The translations under genes were made by a program, and so were the position numbers. DNA of 64,000 nt. It comes from Circinella minor. Its lineage: Eukaryota; Mucoromycota; Mucoromycetes; Mucorales; Lichtheimiaceae. Where the stretch lies: contig JAEPRB010000179.1 of assembly GCA_016758965.1 (NCBI GenBank), positions 16,340 to 80,339 on the forward strand, read 5' to 3'. Positions 12,896-24,796 of this stretch are shown piece after piece; the stretch's first letter is position 1, and each line of letters begins with the position of its first letter. The notes under the pieces are model-generated. The model had not been told where the DNA came from and ran no database searches. It saw only the letters and a list, made by a program, of their open reading frames with translations.

Positions 12896-14257
12896 CTAAG
12901 TTTTTTTTTTACAAGTTAAGAGTTCCATGAATAATTTAGGACCCAGGTAAATGATAAGACAGATCAATTGACTTGTGGACATCATTTCTATGACAGCAAC
13001 GCACGTCAAGCAAAAATAAGGATCGTGCGTCACAAGGAATGTATATAATTTATTGTGTACCCAATATTGAAACATTGGCCACCTAAATATTGATAAATAT
13101 AAATATAAATAAATAAAATCATGGTTATACAACAGCAAACAAGCAACATGTGAATTGAACAAAGAAATATAAAACTCTATTTGTTTTCTGCTTTTTGTTT
13201 TTTTTGGTACACCTCCAAAAAAAAAACACTTACTGAATCAAGTTCGTTGTTAATATGTTACATTTAATAATATTTTCACATAAAAAAATGATAAACAAGC
13301 TTAATCCAATCATTTCAAACCCATTCATTATAATAAAATAAAACAAAGAATTGTTATTATTTTTAACTTGATCAAAGGTAGATAGAATGGTAAGACATAA
13401 AACCATAGAACCAAATGAATGAAACGGACTTTGCCAATCAATAATTTGTTTGGCGAGATCTACAATAGTAATAACAAAACAAAAGACGCCGCCATAAGAA
13501 CAACATCAAATATTTTTGTTAACAGTCGTAGTTTAGAATAATTAATAAATTACAAGGTGATATATGTACTTTATATATATTAAATGCAACGTTGATCTCT
13601 AGAAAAAAAAAAGAAAGAATTACCAATAGTTTCGGAAGATGACCGTGGTAATATGAAGTGTGTTCGTAATGGTGGAGGTGGTATTGAAGAAGATTGTACT
13701 TTTCCCTTCAAAGGCGGTACAGTTGTCGTAGTAACAATATTGCAGGCTTTGTTTTGATTATTAAAATGTTGTTCAATCCCGACCAATGTTGGTAATGGAT
13801 GCCATGCCAACGTACTTTCTTGTTGTTGTTTATGTTTATGTTGCTTTTGTTCCTTTGGTGATAATTCACGTGTCGTTGTTATATCGCTTCCAGATGATGA
13901 CGCTAGCGAATCAGGGGGCGTCGGTGGACACGGGATGGGTTCTTGTTTTGTTGTTGTTTTTGTTGCGTACTTCCATAAAGATCGGGAACGTACTGCCGAT
14001 GTTGCAGCATGAATAGCAGAAGGACGACCCATCAAAATATTTTTTCTTATTACAGCTTTACGTGGTGGAGGCATGATACGTGGGTCATTTGCATCAATAA
14101 TATTATTGTTAGTGAAAGAAGTAGATAATAATTGCCCATTTGATAATCGGTCCAATGGAGATGCTAAGCTATAATGTCTTTTTAGCAATACTTGGGATGA
14201 TAATTCTTGTGCTGGTGTTACATCTGGATGTGAATATGTATGGACTTTATCAACCAT
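12896..14257 (-). CDS. Unrecognised protein with disordered N-terminus and C-terminal membrane segments
   Basis: Exons on the minus strand: 13624-14257, 13234-13459, 12896-13082; 348 residues, phases consistent and GT-AG throughout. Start taken at ATG 14257 (MVDKVHTYSHPD), just after a run of about 30 T on the coding strand. Residues 1-211 are polar and Ser/Thr/Pro/Gln-rich, with PPRKAVIRKN and PIPCPPTPPDS, likely disordered. The C-terminal 135 residues contain about three hydrophobic stretches: FGSMVLCLTILS, then SLFYFIIMNGFEMIGLSLFI, then FCLTCVAVIEMM through LICLIIYLG. The motif DWQSPFHSFGSM before the first hydrophobic stretch resembles the WxxP..S entry of reticulon or FAM134-type membrane hairpins and of some peroxins, but the similarity is too short to name a family. 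It lies 178 bp downstream of the INTS2-like gene on the same strand. Confidence 0.65.
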
Positions 14258-14261
14258 GGTC

Positions 14262-14300
<39 letters not shown>

Positions 14301-14434
14301 AGGGAAATATGTAGTAATAATTACAAGGAAAATTAGATAAAAAAAATTGTTGTTTTCATTATTATTATCATTATAAAAATATTTATAGGAAAAAATTAAT
14401 TAAAAGTGCCCTTCGGCTCTTTTATTTTTATTTT

Positions 14435-16482
14435 TTAGTTTGTATCAATTGATCTGAATAATTTTTGCATTTCAAATAATGCAAGTTTGGCTTTCGAAAA
14501 ATGAAAAAAAAAAAAAAAAAAAAAAAAACAGTATTATGAAAATTAATAAAATCATCCAATTTCCCTCCATTATTACTTGTTTGCATTTATAATGATAAGT
14601 AGAAAAAAAAAAGAAATAAACATACGTATAGCGACATTCATGTCTAAAATGGATCTTGCCATGGTTTCAATTTGTCCAAATTGATCTGTTTGAAAATAAA
14701 CCATTAAAAGCATAGGCATTTCGGATACACCAGTTTGTAATAATTGAGAAAGTACACTGGCTAATGTACGCTAATATATAAAATATGGATTATTCAATTT
14801 CATATTTTTTTTCTCAGCATAATTATTCTCACACACATATACACATATACACACAAAACTTTAATTTGTTTGTTTCAAAAGTGTTTTTTTTTTCGTTCTT
14901 TACCTGTGATCGAATAGCATGTTCTGACGAAAGTAACATTAAACTAAGTAACAATTTTACGATACGTTCAGTTTTGGATGTTCGTAATAACTCAAGACAT
15001 TTTCCAATTTCTATATCATTTAATTTAATCCCTAGATATCCTACTAGTCCTGCTAGTGCTCGAATTGCCATTGCTAATTGTACTGTATCATCCTCCGTCT
15101 AGATAGTAAAGAGTCATACTATGTTAATATGCATTATACAACTGCGCCCCCTCCCTGTTTTCCTTGTTACACAATAATAATTCTGCTTTATTTTTTTTTT
15201 TTTTACCGTGGATCGTTGAATTTCATTAAATATTCTTCCTTTCACTTTCATAAAATGAGATATACTATTAGCAGATTGAACCATAAACCATGACGGAAAG
15301 CCACAAAATACTCCATTTAAAAATACAATCTATTATATTATTATTATTAGGATTGCTTATTAGTTGATGAAAGCATACTGTTTATTTGTTATTTAGTTAT
15401 TAGTAATAATGAGAAAAAAATAGATTATTACCTCATCATTACAGAATGTTACAGTGATACGAACAATAAGTTCTGGTAGTAGTTCTCGTTCTAATAATTG
15501 ATATCGAATCCAAGTCGCATATTGTGGATCTTCTTCAATTACAGTATATAACATTTCACTAATTATATCCATTTTAAATTATTAACTTGTTTTATACATG
15601 TATATATATATATATATATTACCTAATATGAAGTTGATGTCTTGATATCAAACGACCAGCGCTTAGCAAAAGACGATCCAATACCTAATAAATTACATTT
15701 CAATTATATAAAAAACAAGAACTAATAAAATTTATACTAAAGTATTACCTCTGGAACACTAATTGGATCATGCTTTATTATACATTCTATTAATTCACGT
15801 CGTGTTGTAAGATAAACAAATCCTTCCATTACATCCTACAGAAAGAAACAAATTTGTTATAATAAGATATTTTATTCTAATCCAAATTAATATAAGGTTA
15901 TAATGCTAACCTGAAGAGATCCTTGTCTTTGATTAAACTGATCCTTTTGCTCCAAGTCATCAAACCAATCCAACATGGAAACAATATCTATTGTATGTTC
16001 TTGTATCCATCCACTATCACCTAATAAATTGACATTGGCTCTTATTTGCCGACCCGCTTGTTCTTGATTTCGACATTTGGCAACTGTAAATTGAATATAA
16101 TAAAATTCACGCAATACGTCTCTTTATGTAGAAATATCTATTGTTAAGTATACTTGTCAAGAAAAAGGGAGAGTTCTCTTTCGAAAAAAAAAAGTATCAG
16201 CATATAAACGAAGTACATTTATACTCACAATTTCCATCGATGTTCATTTAAATCTTGATATAATGTCGCGTATTGTGCCTTTTTATTATTATTTTATGTG
16301 AGTCTCGTGTTGGAATCAAAAGTACCAATATATATATATATATATAGATCTCCAAACGATCCAGTGCTAAAATAAAAAGCTTAACTTACATAAGCTTCGT
16401 CAAGACCAATTTTAAATACTGAATTTTTATACTGAGAAAAACATTTGGCAATAGTTATATCTATTGAATCATCAATGTCCAT
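14435..16482 (-). CDS. INTS2: Integrator complex subunit 2-like protein, half length
   Basis: Integrator processes snRNA 3' ends and attenuates RNA polymerase II in the nucleus. Ten exons on the minus strand: 16390-16482, 16229-16278, 15911-16121, 15749-15835, 15623-15684, 15432-15558, 15207-15329, 14904-15098, 14626-14770, 14435-14490; 382 residues, every junction in phase. Helical-repeat protein. It shows the order of landmarks I know from animal INTS2: TTRRELIECIIKHDP; YATWIRYQLLERELLPELI; ALAGLVGYLGIKLNDIEIG; RIVKLLLSLMLLSSEHAIRS; EMPMLLMVYFQTDQFGQIE; and ILDMNVAIPKLALFEMQKLF. In animals this order is RR.., WF.TFIRN.., ALLRLYCALMGIAGL, FVSLSFCMLL, EMLLLVAMYFHSNQL, LGMKIVIKPSSLSRMKTIF. Animal INTS2 is about 1200 residues; here a stop codon ends the protein right after that last landmark, so the C-terminal half is missing. 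The match is from recall of the family, not a search. Confidence 0.6.
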
Positions 16483-18387
16483 TATTATGTTGACGATAAT
16501 AAGAAAAAGAAGAAAAATAAGGGTATGTCAAAAATTAAAAAAAAAATTAATGAGGAAAGGCTCTTATTGTTTTTTCGTTCCCGCCTCCCCCTCCAAAAAA
16601 AGAGAAGTTGTGTATGCATTTATATTTAAAATGTCACTTTACAAGTACGTGTGATCTGTTGATATGAAAAAAATTATTATTATTATTACTATATTATATA
16701 GCTGTATAAGATGATAAACCAAATTGTATTATAATTATTTTTGAAAATAAGTTATCATCCAATGTGTTACTTAACATTCGAAACATAATAAACCGGTCGT
16801 CACTATCATCATTTCTTGCTCTCACGTTTCTTATGTATTATTTAATGGAATACATACTACGTATTGATAACTTTTTCTATAATGTATTTATTTCAATTAT
16901 AATTTATTAGTTCTTCTTGGTCTATTTTGTCATCAGCATCATCGTCATCTTCTTCTTCGACTGCTGCTCTTTTATCATTATGGTTCTACTGTAGTTTCCT
17001 AAGCATTTCGGAAGTAGACCAATTTACGATAGGGCAACCTGTGTAATTTCCATATCCAACTTTTTTAGTGTTGGTACAGTAATGAAATATATTGAGAGTG
17101 TCATCTCTTTTGGTTGTTTTGATGACTGAATCTTTTTATGATATTAGGGCCCTTCTTTTTTTTTACATTGACAAAGTCCTTGGCTTTTTCAAAACAAGAA
17201 GCAATGTATTAGTGGGAGCGTGCTTACTGTTGCTGCTTTTCATATGATGGCTAACAATTACACAATTTTGACTGTCAATCGAATTTTTTTTATAGACCAT
17301 GATTATTAATAAATTTATTGTTTAATTGTTTAGTTACATTGACTTCTGGGCACTTTCTCTGTCACTGCTGTGTGATAACTTCAAAGTAAAGTAACTTTTT
17401 CAATCACTCTCAAGACTTTGCTAATAACCAAATAAGTCATCCATGGTTTTCGGACATTCTTCAATTTGGAATTTTATGCTGTAAATTCCCATTATTTCGT
17501 TCAAAGCAAGCAACCGATGGTAATGATGAATAAAGAAATATACTGTAGTCATGATGTTAATGCGATAAGTAAGAAGGTTATGATGTTAAATAAAGCTAAT
17601 GGTAATGATGATGAGATGAATAACAGAAAAAAATGAGGATGAGTGGCATCATTGATTATAATCAAAGTCATCATTAAACAAAAAAATTCGAAGATGATTT
17701 TGAAAATACACTTGGTGTGCATTGAATACTGGCGTGCTTTTCTTGTGACGATATTGTTGATGTAAATGTGCAAAATATTTTTTTAACCGAATATCGTAAA
17801 TATAGGTACAGCAATGAAAAAACGAACAAGAGAGTAATTTGTGCACAGTACAAACTTACAGTTTGAACTTCCCATAAATTTATTACCTGTATACCTATTA
17901 ATATGATATACGGATGTTTTACCAATATTAAACCTGTTCAGTTTGTTCTCTTGTATCGGCTCATCCTTGGTTACCATAACAACAACAGAATACATTGTGT
18001 ACCTGTATTTTCTCACCATTAGCTACAACTACCAGCCACTGCCGTTGCTCCATGGCAACAAGTAATTGACTGTAGTATATTTTTATTAACATGAATTCTC
18101 TCTCTCTTTCTCTCTCACTCTATATAGTCTTATAATGGGCATAATGATTATACTTTATAGGTAAAGATTTAAAATTGCATGCATAATATAGAATATCCGA
18201 AATAAGCTTTCGATCTCTTTCGGACATTGCTTCATTTTAAATCCATTCCTTTTATAGTTCGTTCCTGACTTGAATGGTGAGTACCCAGAAAATTTACTTT
18301 AAGGCTAAGATTTTCTTTTATTCATTTTCTTTCCTTTAACTTTTTTTCTTTTTGCTCAATTTTCTTTATTTCTTTCATATTTTTGAA
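16483..18387. other. Spacer between INTS2-like gene and monoacylglycerol lipase, with decayed sequences
   Basis: About 1.9 kb without an intact gene. It should hold promoters of both divergent neighbours. Short coding-like fragments, broken by stops, occur on the minus strand at 16986-17135 (listed separately) and about 17780-18070 (for example MVTKDEPIQENKLNRFNIG and, in another frame, WLVVVANGEKIQVHN). The latter faintly recalls a retroelement protease region, but is too weak to assign. The rest is AT-rich DNA with TA and CT microsatellite stretches (16330-16347, 18101-18122). Confidence 0.4.
16986..17135 (-). pseudogene. Possible BED-type zinc-finger (hAT transposase-like) relic
   Basis: On the minus strand, 50 codons stay open between stops. 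They contain the order DSVIKTTKRDD, FHYCTNTKKVGYGNYTGC, WSTSEMLRKLQ. A Cys region followed by a Thr/Ser helix start and a Leu pair is the layout of BED fingers at the N-terminus of hAT transposases. The second Cys is shifted, however, and the final His residues are missing. A stop lies directly upstream (TCA TAA AAA) and another ends the segment. It is at best a decayed fragment; chance is not excluded. Confidence 0.25.
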
Positions 18388-19639
18388 ATGACGGCTGACA
18401 TTTCAGTAATTGATGAATGGATCACCACAGACGATGGTTATTCCCTTTTTACAAAAACATGGAAACCTGCTTCTAAACCTATTGCCAACGTTGTGTAAGT
18501 AAATAAAATTTAAAAATGATAAAAAAAAATAGCAATAAACTTTTATTTATATTTCACAATTTATGATATATATCTAGTATGATTCACGGCTTTGGTGAAC
18601 ATATTGGTCGTTATAATCGACTTTTCACTTATTTTGCACAAAATGACGTTCAAGCTTATGGTTATGATCAACGTGGTTGGGGTCAAAGTGGTAAAAAAGC
18701 GCATGAATTTGGTAACAATCATGGGTAAGATATTGACACTCGATTATTACCTGTTTCCCTTTTACGAAAAATGGAATACTCATTCAATTTTTCAACCTAA
18801 ATAATAGCTACAATACAGCTTTATCTGATATCAATAATGCCATTAAACGTAACAAAATAGCCGACACTCCTTTATTTTTGATTGGTCATAGTATGGTAAT
18901 TAAAAGCAAAAGACAAATTGAACACTGAACCTTTTGAGTGAGAAAAAAAAAACCAAAATACACACACACACTTAACGATTGCATGTGAATATTATACAGG
19001 GCGGAGCCTTGGTATTGAACTATTTAGTACGTAGATTCGATGGTTTGGAATTGCTGACGGGTGCTATTTCATCTGCTCCATTGGTGACTTTATCAATGCC
19101 TGTTTCACCTTTCCGTTATTATCCATTAATAATGGCATCCAAAGTGTTACCTAGTTTTGTTATCCAAGTCGGAATGGATGCTAGTGCAGTTAGTCATGAC
19201 GAAAAGGAGATTGAAGAATATAATTCCGATCCTTTGATTCATGATTATGCTACTTTGGGAACTCTCAGTGGATTTTTGGATGCTGGTAAAGCCTTACTAA
19301 AGGACGCTAGTAAGATTGAAACGCCTATTCTTTATTCTCATGGTACTACCGATCCAGTAAATGATTTCAAAGGAACAAAGACTGCCTATGAAATCACTTC
19401 AAGTAAAGATAAGGAACTTAAGGCATGGGATGGTCTTTTCCATGAATGTAAGCTGTTAATTCTTTTTTTTTTTGGTTAACATGATTATGAATTAATATAA
19501 TTATTATAAATTAAAACAACTTTTGTATAATAAAAAACTATGTAATACATTTTTAGTACATAATGAAACATTGCCTGAAAGACAACAAGTTACCGATTAT
19601 TATCTTGAATGGATCAAGGCTCGTATTCCCTCCCCATAG
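18388..19639 (+). CDS. YJU3: Monoacylglycerol lipase (alpha/beta hydrolase, YJU3/MGLL type)
   Basis: Serine hydrolase that splits monoacylglycerols into fatty acid and glycerol, usually on lipid droplets or membranes. Exons: 18388-18494, 18578-18724, 18808-18895, 19000-19447, 19557-19639; 290 residues, close to yeast Yju3 (313) and human MGLL (303). It has the oxyanion segment MIHGFGEHIGRY, the strand YDQRGWGQSG, the nucleophile elbow LIGHSMGGAL (the Ser codon lies just before the intron 3 junction), the acid region ILYSHGTTDPVNDF, and the catalytic His region GLFHELHNETLPE. All three triad residues are in place. The start at MTADISVIDEW is the first ATG before the conserved TDDGYSLFTKTW block. 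It converges with BCD1, with 114 bp between stop codons. Confidence 0.93.
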
Positions 19640-19753
19640 GTCATTCCTTTGTGAATAATAATAATAATAATAATAACCAGTATATGTATTTACAAAAAAA
19701 AAAGGGTTAATAATAATATCGATTATACTGTTGTACTATTTTTTCTTATATGG

Positions 19754-21163
19754 CTATTCTTGTGGTGTTCCTTCTGAATGATTATCTTTATCATCTTTTA
19801 ATTGATGTTCCTCCATATCTTTATCACCCTCACTAGTTAACGTAATTTTAGAGGGTGTTAATAGTGGTTCTTCAGCATAAGCAACTTCTTCATTATTATT
19901 AATATTATTCATTTCTTCTTCCGTTACTGCTTCCTGTTGATCATCAGCTTCTGCAGTCAAGGGTTGTTCGTTTGAATCAGTTGGTTCATTTTTAGTCGTA
20001 TCGTCACCACCTTTATCTTTTTCCGTAATTGTATTATTTTCTGATTGTTGGTCTTTATTTAATCGTTTGTTTGGTCGAGGACGATATTCAACAAAGACCT
20101 TTTCTTCCAATATTACGTTTTCATCCAATTGATCTTGTAACCATATATATATTGTTGGGAATTCAATCACTTTTTCTCCTCGTAATATATCTTTTACCGT
20201 TCGATCCAAATGTGATGTTAAATTTACGAATGTATTTTTTGGAGCACCTTCTTTTTTTAATCCAATGACAAGTTGATCCATCCCAGCATCTCTAAAATCG
20301 CGTACTTGGTATCTAATTGTGTTATAATCCCCTTTCCCTTGAGGCTTTTCGACAAATAACATATTTTCAAACATTCCTCGTATAGTTTTCGCTTGTGGTA
20401 TACTTTATATATACAAATGAGTGACTAATGTAAGTCTTTTAAGTCTTTTTCTTTTCTTATACCACATAGATAATATTTTTGATTACTTACGAATATTCAA
20501 GTATTTTCTGCACTGTATTATTTCGATGAAAACAGCATTCAACTGTCCAATACATTTGATGTGTACTAAGTAAATATATAACATGTAGATATTTTAGTAA
20601 CAAGAAAGCAAGTGTACATTCAAAAACAAATATTATCAATATATATATATACACTTTACTTGTTGTTATAACTGGTTTTGTTAATTTTATGTCGTGTCAT
20701 AATCGCAGGTAATACATTATATTGGATACCCATTTCGCGTGCTTTTTTCATTATCAGTTTCGAGCGGTTATCCATAAATGCCGGTGCTTTATATCGTTCA
20801 CGAGTTAGCGTATCGGATCGTCGTGATATGTCTTCAAGATAGGTATAATCTATAGATATAACATTTTAGTTAATGATAATGGTAATAATAATAATAAGAA
20901 AAGAGCAAGTGAGGTAATTGGGAAGGAGTATGTCATTGTATGTATAACGTACCACTCATCATGTGCGAGTAATTGTATTTATCTCTTGATACAAAAGATG
21001 TCTTGTCTCGTTCACCTGAACATTTATTTTCTTCCTTATGACGTTTGACACAATCAACTGAACAAGTATGAATGGAACATCGAGGACATGTATATTTATG
21101 TGGATTAACATTACACATTTGACATTGTTGCTGCTCCTGCTCTTGATCTTGATTCTGATCCAT
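19754..21163 (-). CDS. BCD1: Box C/D snoRNP assembly factor BCD1 (HIT zinc finger, ZNHIT6-like)
   Basis: Nuclear factor needed for assembly and stability of box C/D snoRNPs. Exons on the minus strand: 20953-21163, 20660-20849, 20491-20565, 19754-20402; 374 residues, close to yeast Bcd1 (366). After a Gln-rich start, residues about 14-52 form a HIT zinc finger with the paired Cys pattern CQMCNVNPHKYTCPRCSIHTC, then CVKRHKEENKCSG, then RDKTSF, which is typical of BCD1. The middle part (YLEDISRRSD, APAFMDNRSKLIMKKAREMG, MYWTVECCFHRNNT) matches the conserved ZNHIT6 body. The C-terminal 130 residues are acidic and low complexity (Asp/Glu/Gln/Thr). Start at the first ATG (MDQNQDQEQ). Confidence 0.92.
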
Positions 21164-21427
21164 ACTTTCTTTTTTGGCCCTTTTCGAACAATTATTACAG
21201 AAAAAAGTGAAGTTTTTTTTTTTTTTTGTAGGAGACTAAAGAGTCTGTTTTTATTTAATTAAAAAGGTAAAGTTTATGCTGCTGCAATACAAAAAGTTTT
21301 GACAACAAAAAAAAATAATAAAACTCCTCTTTCGGATAAATCCAAGCGTGCATTTACGCTCCACATTTCTCTTTTCCTTTCTATTTTTCTATTATAACTA
21401 AACACAAAAAAAAACGTTGACATATAA

Positions 21428-22143
21428 ATGTCATCTGCAGCGACTGCAGCGGTAGCAAGAACAGCAACACCTGGTCCATCTAATCAACAACAACAACAAG
21501 AAAGACCATGGATTCAAAAATGGCCAGATATTGCCCTTATTTTACCTAATACAGGAAGTATGGGAAGGGACATGGTAACTGTTTTTTTTCCCTGAAAACA
21601 TATCTTTATTAATTGGGATACTTTTTTATTTATTTATTTTTGCTGTAAACAATTTCGTCTTATATCATTATATATTATTTTTAAATAGTTGGCCAACGAA
21701 CGAAACTTTTTAACATTTTTCAAATTATCAGTTACACTTATTGTCCTCGGTAAATATAACTAAAGGAAGCAAAAAGAAAAAAGAACTACTTTGCTTTATT
21801 TATTTTTATGTGGTTAAGTTTGTGATTTACTAAACTGGACGAATTAGGATTCACTATACTACTAAAGTTTCGTCTCCCAGATGATCAAGGCAATACACCA
21901 GACGATTGGGCAGATGAATCAGTGACTCAACCCATAGGTTACATTTTTATTGCCATTGGATTTACAGCATTACTGACAGCGGTTGGCAAATACTTTAAAA
22001 CACAATTTTTATTAGTAAAAAAGAGGAACTTTATACAAGCTGGTTGGGGGTCCTTTATTATTGTATCATTATTATTCACATTTGCTTGTGTTGTCATGAT
22101 TTTAGCGTCCCTTCGCTCGACTTTATTTCAGATACCCAGTTAA
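21428..22143 (+). CDS. DUF202 small membrane protein
   Basis: Exons: 21428-21574, 21689-21749, 21848-22143; 167 residues. After a polar N-terminus with a short Gln run and WIQKWPDIALILPNTGS, it carries the DUF202 signature MLANERNFLTFFKLSVTLIVLGFTILLKF, split here by an intron after CTCG. Two further hydrophobic spans follow (GYIFIAIGFTALLTAVG and GSFIIVSLLFTFACVVMILASL), giving three membrane helices. DUF202 proteins are found as small membrane proteins and in yeast vacuolar transporter chaperone subunits such as Vtc1. No SPX or CYTH domain is present, so the exact role is unknown. It is divergent from BCD1, 265 bp apart. Confidence 0.8.
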
Positions 22144-23320
22144 ATATATGTATATGATTATTTATTATTACAACATTATTAAAAAATATAACAACTAGTT
22201 AGTTATCTATATTAATATATTATTTGCTACTATAGTATACAGAAAAAGAGAAGTGTACGGTATAGATAACATACAAACATTAATTTTCTACTTGTACTAC
22301 CTTCCCATTGATCACGCTCGTCATCCCCTGTCATCGGATTTGATCTATAGATGCATGATATCTTATTTCGTCATACTTACCTTATTGTTTTTGGTCTATT
22401 CACATAGTTATTATGGTAACATTCATGAGAAATATATAAATAATCCAAATATGGGATATATGTATATACATAGCATGAAATCTTGATGGAAAGGAAACCC
22501 TTTATTTTAATATGATTTTTTCTTAGCAACCAATACAATAATCAATAACCCATTTCAAAAAAAAAACAATATACATCATGATATGGATTGGATACATAAA
22601 AAGAAGTACAACTGTTTCGATTCGCTTTGATTCCATTATCGTTTTCTCCTTCGTTCTATTAACTCACTAAACAATTGGATTATTTTTTGAATTGAAATTA
22701 TTCAGGCAATTGTGCATGTATGAGTGTACTATGTGGTATTTGAATGGTAGGGCAACGCGATACTTTTTAACTCAAAACATTCTAATTATTTAGGGTAAAT
22801 GGAGTGAACAAGAAAAGAATAATGGAGTTGAAAATGAATCTAGACAATCACTGTATACTTCCATATATGCAACTTATATCATGATGGGTATTATTTTTCG
22901 GGTTGAGTCCCTGAATGTAATATTAAATGCAAGTGCAGAGAATTATGTGAATCTCTAAAATTTCATATCGACCTAACCTAAAATGAACAATAGCTTTAAT
23001 ATATATTCTTAAAAACGAAACATCTGTAATAGTAGCTATATGACACTTATTCTTTCGTATGATCTGTCTCGAAGAAATATGTTAAATCAGTCGTCGTGTT
23101 CATGGCAGAACTTGAATAACACAAACACTTTTCATTGTAAATGGCGTTATGTGACCTAGGATAGTTCTTGATATCACCCAATTATATGTTTTATGCTGTA
23201 TAAAAGGAAGTGAGTAAAAATCCATCATATAGAAATCTGATTTTTAACAAATTTGGGAAATTTTATGCTATACACAGCATCCCTCTTTTTTTTACTGTTA
23301 TTATTCAAAGCATAATAAAC
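22144..23320. other. Spacer between DUF202 gene and Gemin2
   Basis: About 1.2 kb with no supported gene. An open segment at 22799-22960 on the plus strand follows an acceptor-like ATTTAG and reads GKWSEQEKNNGVENESRQSL before a stop after about 54 codons. It has no matching donor exon and no recognised family, so it may be a relic. Another open stretch at about 22250-22480 is hydrophobic and not convincing. The Gemin2 promoter should lie near 23150-23320. Confidence 0.35.
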
Positions 23321-24457
23321 ATGAGTCGCAGACGTTTATTTTCACAAGTTCAAGATATTGACGACAATGACAATGATCAAGAAGTTACAGTAAAATCAGC
23401 ACTTCCTCTTTCAAAAACAAAAGCACAGCTTGTTAATGGACAACCTGTTTCAGGTGAGGATTATCTCTTGATGGTTCGGTAATAAAAAAATAATTGCAAC
23501 TTTTTTTTTGTTTGAAATCGCACAAGCAATTGCGGGACAGACTACGAATTGTTTCCTCGAAAACTAAATGGATGTGTTTTTTTTTACAATTGTTATATGT
23601 ATGAAAATATAAAATAGAGATCAAGCCAGTAAATGTGCCACTACGGCAATAGCAAAAGGTCCACCACCAGCAATAAAAAAACCTTCGTTACCACCAAGTT
23701 TTTCATTCTTTCAAGAAAGTGAAACACCCGAATTTTTATTACCAGATCCCATATGGCAGCAAGAATATGCAGAGTCATTCAAATCTTATCAATTGGTAAT
23801 AAATTTATCTTATTATTATAGTACTTTTATAAGATATATCTATATCTCAATAAATGATGAAATATTAACAAATTCTTTTTGAAAAAAAAAATAGTATAAG
23901 CAAAACAATAAGCCTAAAAAAGAAAGTGCAAAGTTACCAAGCAACTGGCGTACATATTGCTATGACAACAAGGAACCAGACCAAGAACAACTTGATATTA
24001 TTGCTCATTGTACACAGGTTAATATATATATATATGTCTCATAAATATATGGGTAAATTCTAATGTTTAGCTTTTCATTTATATATATAGCAAAATATCA
24101 TCACTTTACTGAGAAATTATAAAAATTGGTTGACAGAAATGACATATGGAGAAGTAAGCAACCAAAAAAAAAAAACAAAGACGATTCTTTTGGATCTAAT
24201 GTGAAACCAAAAAATAATATTAGTAACACTATATCTTCTTTTGTACCATTGCTATAAAATAGTCATTGTGGATATTCACTTTATTGATATACTTAGATCC
24301 AGTAATGGTTGCACAACATGTTTCCGTATTAAGAGAATTAGCACGTAAATGTATTAAAATCCGAAATGAAAAACAAGTTCATGATGATACTGTAATACGA
24401 CTTAATATGATAATTACTATTATTGCCAAGGTGTTTGGACAAGCTGATATGATATAA
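23321..24457 (+). CDS. GEMIN2: Gemin2 / SIP1, SMN-complex snRNP assembly factor
   Basis: Binds the Sm protein pentamer and SMN during cytoplasmic assembly of spliceosomal snRNPs. Exons: 23321-23478, 23618-23795, 23895-24017, 24091-24153, 24263-24457; 238 residues (human 280). It has PLSKTKAQLVNGQPVSGEDYLLMVR near the N-terminus, which fits the conserved GEMIN2 opening with GeeYL..VR. The middle segment is PDPIWQQEYAESFKSYQ and PSNWRTYCYDNKEPDQEQLD. The C-terminal helical domain is NWLTEMTYGESLWIFTLLIYLDPVMVAQHVSVLRELARKC (two joined exons), ending LNMIITIIAKVFGQADMI, which matches the family's YFGQRDL ending. ATG 23321 (MSRRRLFSQVQD) was chosen because it starts the conserved acidic segment; an in-frame upstream ATG at 23318-region context is absent from the family pattern. 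It converges with PEX5. Confidence 0.9.
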
Positions 24458-24796
24458 CATATATAATTTTCTGTATATAAAAAATGTTTTTATATAATAA
24501 TATCCCTTTTTCATAACAAGTAATATAAAAAAGCCCAACAAAAAAACAGAATAAGAAAAAAAAAGTATTACTTTACATAAAAAAAGAGAAAACAAAATAG
24601 AGAGATAAAAAAGAAACTAAAAGGAGGAAATGTTATATGTATACGGGTGTATGTATGTTGGTAAAAAAAATCGTGTGTTAATGATGGAGTGTCAAATAGA
24701 TACAAAAAGAGATTTATGGCAGGTGGGGAGATAATTATTATTATTTTTTGAAAGGATAAAGTGTGTATATGGAAAAGAAATGAAAGGGGAAATCTA

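Noticed and set aside
17783..18070. Retroelement protease-like phrase VVVANGEKIQVHN
   Set aside because: Short, broken by stops, lacks the catalytic DTG or DSG motif and has no reverse transcriptase nearby.
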